A stretch of 64,000 nucleotides of DNA from Hyphomicrobiaceae bacterium (GTDB taxonomy: Bacteria; Pseudomonadota; Alphaproteobacteria; Rhizobiales; Hyphomicrobiaceae): the NCBI GenBank assembly GCA_022844275.1, contig JALHMB010000009.1, positions 62,001-126,000 on the forward strand, in the 5' to 3' direction. The translations under genes and the position numbers were made by a program. The stretch's first letter is position 1. Each line of letters starts with the position of its first letter. This document shows, one piece after another, positions 61,034 to 64,000 of this stretch. Under the pieces are notes generated by a model. The model did not search any database and was not told the DNA's origin. It worked only from the letters and a program-made list of their open reading frames with translations.

Positions 61034-63796
61034 TTATGCGACGGGGGTCAAGGCGGAGGTGGGCGCCTGTGGGCCACCGCCGCGCTCGACGTCGAAGAGC
61101 AGGCCGCCGCGTCGCGTATAGAACCACCAGGTGACTGCGATGCAGCTCACGTAGAAGGCGAGGAAGCTGTAGAGTGCTGCTTCCGCGCCACCGGTCATGC
61201 TGATGGAACTGCCGAAGCTCTTCGGGATGAAGAAAGCCCCAAACGCGGCGACCGCCGACGTGAAGCCGATAATCGCGGCCGCCTCCTTGTCCGACTGCTT
61301 GATGCGGTCGATGGCAGAGAGGCCGGGCTCCAGCCGCGCCACTTCTATACGCATGATCGCGGGTATCATCTGGAAGGTGGAAGCATTGCCCACGCCGGTC
61401 GCTGCAAACAGGAACAGGAAGCTCGCGAAGAACACCGGGAATGCGGTCGGGTCGCCCTTCATGCCGATTGCATAGAGGATCCCGACGACGCCCAAGCACA
61501 TGGCGACGAACACCCACAAAGTGATTCGCCCGCCGCCGATGCGGTCGCACGCCTTACCAGCGAGCGCCCGCGACACCGCGCCGACGAGCGGCCCGAGGAA
61601 GGCGTACTTGAGGACATTAACCTCTGGGAAAAGTATCTTCGAGAGCAGAGGGAAGGCTGCCGAGAAACCGATGAACGATCCGAAGGTGCCGGTATAGAGC
61701 CAGCACATGATCCAGTTGTGGGTGCGGCTGAAGATCACTGACTGATCAGCGAAGCTCGCCTTCATCGTCGCGATGTCGTCCATGCCGAACCAGGCCGCGA
61801 ACGCGGAGGCGATGATGAAGGGGACGAAGACGAATCCGGCGTTCTGCAGCCATAACGTCGTGGTTACGCCATTGACAGTCGCGGTTTGCGGATCGCCGCC
61901 GAGCACACCGAATACACCCGCCGTGATCGCCAGCGGCACAACGAACTGCACGACGCTGACGCCGAGGTTTCCGAGACCGGCATTGATGGCCAGCGCGTTG
62001 CCCTTCTCGGCCTTGGGGAAAAAGAACGAGATGTTGGCCATGGACGAGGCGAAATTGCCGCCGCCAAAGCCGCAGAGCAGTGCCAGCGCGAGGAAGATCC
62101 AGTAGGGCGTATCGGGATTCTGGACGGCGAAGCCCATGCCGAGTGCCGGAATGAGCAGAGACCAGGTTGCGAGGGTCGTCCACAGGCGACCACCGAAGAT
62201 GGCCGGCATGAAGCTGTAGAAGATGCGCAGCGTCGCGCCGGATAGACCGGGAAGCGCAGCGAGCCAGAAGAGCTGATCATTGTTGAAGGCGAAGCCAACG
62301 CTCGGCAATCTCGCAACGACAACCGACCAAACCATCCACACCGCGAACGCGAGCAGCAGGCAGGGAACGGAAATCCACAGGTTGCGCCGCGCGATCGCGC
62401 GTCCACGGCTCTCCCAAAAATTCTTCTCCTCTGGGCGCCAATCCTCTATCGCGCCCCTGGCCGCCAGCGCGCCCTCCTGCGCCGGGCCGTGCACGGGTTG
62501 CATTTCCGGCAGCTCCGGAAGCCGGCGCACGGGCACACCCGACTCAGCCGCTGATCTCTCCATCTCGCGGACAGCAACATGCATCCAAACGAGCGAAACC
62601 GAGACGATGAGGAACAGCAGCCAGAAGCAACTCTGCCAGACGCCGGTAAGGTCGTTGAGTGCGCCGAAGGCGATCGGCAGGACGAAGCCGCCAAGGCCCC
62701 CGACGAGCCCGACAATGCCACCGACCGCGCCCACACGATCGGGATAGTAGACCGGGATATGCTTGTAGACCGCGGCTTTGCCGAGGCTCATGAAGAAGCC
62801 AAGCACGAAGATCACGACGATGAAGCCGATGAGTCCCATCCGCGTCGAGAAGGTGACCGGACCGCGAATACCTTCGACAACGTACTGCGTCGGCGGATAC
62901 GACAGGACGAAAGTACAAATGACCGAGACAAGGAAGGTCCAATACATGATCCGGCGCGCGCCGTACTTGTCGGAGAGGTGCCCGCCGTAAGCTCGGAAGA
63001 TCGAAGCCGGGATCGAGTACAGCGCGCCGATCATGCCGGCAGCCGTGATATCGAGTCCATACACGCCGATCAGATAGCGCGGCAGCCACAGCGCGAGCGC
63101 GACGAAGGCGCCGAATACGAAGAAGTAATAGAGAGAAAAGCGCCAGACCTGGACGCTTTTCAGCGGCTCGAGCATAGCGGAAAGCGGCTCGGGCTTCTGT
63201 CCCGCGGCGCGACGGCGCGCAAGGTCGGGATCATCCTTGGCGAAGAGGAAGAAGATGACGGCGATGGCCGCAAGAGCCGCCGCCCAGATCAGCGCGACGC
63301 TCTTCCATCCATAGGCGACCATGATCACTGGTGCGGCAAACTTTGTCACCGCCGCGCCGACGTTGCCGGCACCGAAGATGCCGAGCGCGGTACCCTGCTT
63401 CTCCTTCGGATACCACTTCGCGACATACGCGACGCCAACCGAGAACGAACCGCCGGCGATACCGACACCGAGGGCCGCAAGAAGGAACGTCGGAAAGTCG
63501 TGGGCGAACGTCAGCAGGGCGGTCATGACCGCGGCGCTCAACATCGTCAATGTGTAGACGACGCGGCCGCCATGCTGGTCCGCCCAGATGCCAAGAATCA
63601 GCCGAATGAGTGAGCCGGTCAGGATCGGCGTGCCGACCAAGAGACCGAACTGGGTGTCGCTGAGACCGAGGTCTGCTTTGATCTGGATGCCGATGATGGC
63701 GAAGATCGTCCAGACGGCGAAGCATACGGTAAAGGCAATCGTGGAAAGCCAGAGCGCACGGCTCTGGTCCGATTTGGTAGTGACGATGCTCGGCAT
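61034..63796 (-). CDS. narK: fused NarK1-NarK2 nitrate/nitrite transporter
   Basis: 920 residues from ATG 63796, first gene of the nar transcript. Two complete twelve-helix MFS domains: the first about 1-420 (DTQFGLLVGTPILTGSLIRL, GIAGGSFSVGVAYVAKWYP), the second about 470-920 (WLAALPGLSGATLRIFYSF, GFGGGNFASSMANISFFFP), joined by a hydrophilic linker around 425-470. Domain 1 resembles NarK1 (nitrate/proton symport), domain 2 NarK2 (nitrate/nitrite antiport), as in Paracoccus. Ends 27 bases before narG starts; downstream of a FixK/FNR-type box. Confidence 0.94.
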   Translation of the reverse strand: MPSIVTTKSDQSRALWLSTIAFTVCFAVWTIFAIIGIQIKADLGLSDTQFGLLVGTPILTGSLIRLILGIWADQHGGRVVYTLTMLSAAVMTALLTFAHDFPTFLLAALGVGIAGGSFSVGVAYVAKWYPKEKQGTALGIFGAGNVGAAVTKFAAPVIMVAYGWKSVALIWAAALAAIAVIFFLFAKDDPDLARRRAAGQKPEPLSAMLEPLKSVQVWRFSLYYFFVFGAFVALALWLPRYLIGVYGLDITAAGMIGALYSIPASIFRAYGGHLSDKYGARRIMYWTFLVSVICTFVLSYPPTQYVVEGIRGPVTFSTRMGLIGFIVVIFVLGFFMSLGKAAVYKHIPVYYPDRVGAVGGIVGLVGGLGGFVLPIAFGALNDLTGVWQSCFWLLFLIVSVSLVWMHVAVREMERSAAESGVPVRRLPELPEMQPVHGPAQEGALAARGAIEDWRPEEKNFWESRGRAIARRNLWISVPCLLLAFAVWMVWSVVVARLPSVGFAFNNDQLFWLAALPGLSGATLRIFYSFMPAIFGGRLWTTLATWSLLIPALGMGFAVQNPDTPYWIFLALALLCGFGGGNFASSMANISFFFPKAEKGNALAINAGLGNLGVSVVQFVVPLAITAGVFGVLGGDPQTATVNGVTTTLWLQNAGFVFVPFIIASAFAAWFGMDDIATMKASFADQSVIFSRTHNWIMCWLYTGTFGSFIGFSAAFPLLSKILFPEVNVLKYAFLGPLVGAVSRALAGKACDRIGGGRITLWVFVAMCLGVVGILYAIGMKGDPTAFPVFFASFLFLFAATGVGNASTFQMIPAIMRIEVARLEPGLSAIDRIKQSDKEAAAIIGFTSAVAAFGAFFIPKSFGSSISMTGGAEAALYSFLAFYVSCIAVTWWFYTRRGGLLFDVERGGGPQAPTSALTPVA

Positions 63797-63856
63797 ATTC
63801 ACCCCAGGTCCCTGGTGCTGCAAGGGTGACTATTGCGTCGCAGCATCGAACGGTCC

Positions 63857-63870
63857 TTGACTTCGGTCAA
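63857..63870. promoter_or_regulatory. FixK/FNR/Dnr-type box upstream of narK
   Basis: TTGAC-TTCG-GTCAA, a perfect match to the TTGAY-N4-RTCAA consensus. Its centre is about 67 bases before the narK ATG, so a -41.5 activator position puts the transcript start near 63822 and leaves a 26-base leader. Implies anaerobic induction of narKGHJI. Confidence 0.8.
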
Positions 63871-63956
63871 CTACCATACCCCGGACCAACCTAAAAGTAC
63901 GAGGAACACCCTGACTTGCGCTGTGTGATCTAGCGCTGGTATACGGACGATTGTCA

Positions 63957-64000
63957 TGCGCCTTCGAGATAAGAGCAGGATACGTCGGATGCTGCTCTTT
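63957..64000 (+). CDS. possible start of a gene leaving the window
   Basis: ATG at 63957 begins an open frame of 14-15 codons (RLRDKSRIRRMLL) to the window edge, divergent from narK. A nar regulator such as NarX/NarL or a CRP/FNR-type protein is often in this place, but too little is visible. Confidence 0.25.

Overview
The window is a high-GC alphaproteobacterial chromosome segment, most likely from Hyphomicrobiales (the rhizobia/Xanthobacteraceae/Hyphomicrobium side of the class). The reasons are an AcpXL-type very-long-chain fatty-acid (VLCFA) gene set, a FixK/FNR-type box (TTGAC-N4-GTCAA) in front of the nitrate genes, an NsrR-like Rrf2 regulator, and many small families (DUF1127, DUF2478, DUF302, DUF411) common there. 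No rRNA or tRNA genes and no CRISPR array were seen.

Layout. (1) 1-7.7 kb: sugar-phosphate and nucleotide-ribose metabolism. There is a phosphoketolase end, a histidine phosphatase, a CBS-BON protein with glucokinase, and a tight operon of PRPP synthetase-like protein, beta-CASP metallo-beta-lactamase protein and AMP/thymidine phosphorylase. (2) 7.7-28.9 kb: a metal (mainly copper) island with a dead CopB-type ATPase, Met-rich periplasmic proteins, DUF2933/DUF5676 membrane proteins, a YVTN beta-propeller, DUF302 and DUF411 proteins, CsoR and CopA on a shared divergent promoter, an RND metal efflux pair, a NicO-type exporter, and a DMT transporter with a His-rich tail. It carries scars: an IS1595-like remnant, a frameshifted methyltransferase and the ATPase remnant. 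(3) 29-36 kb: a metallo-hydrolase variant, a LysR regulator, a small operon ending in an ATP-grasp protein and FetAB-like iron exporter, and two Met-rich secreted proteins, one cut by an IS3-like end. (4) 36.1-48.05 kb: a complete dissociated fatty-acid/polyketide-type assembly line. (5) 48.4-64 kb: nitrate respiration and NO handling: NnrS, truncated hemoglobin, an Rrf2 regulator, molybdopterin and carbonic anhydrase genes, a parvulin, NarIJHG and a fused NarK1-NarK2 transporter.

The most interesting region is 36.1-48.05 kb. Its minus-strand operon follows the rhizobial lipid-A VLCFA order (acpXL-fabZ-KS-KS-dehydrogenase), but where that locus normally has the lpxXL acyltransferase it has a second, diverged pair of ketosynthases and a double-hotdog MaoC protein. 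In each KS pair one member keeps Cys-His-His and the other has lost the catalytic Cys, as in KS-alpha/KS-beta of type II polyketide synthases. A divergent arm adds a hydratase-ketoreductase fusion, an FkbH-like HAD protein and a second ACP. Together they could build a long reduced acyl chain and attach or incorporate a glyceryl-type unit. I know of no described system with exactly this content, but novelty could not be tested here.
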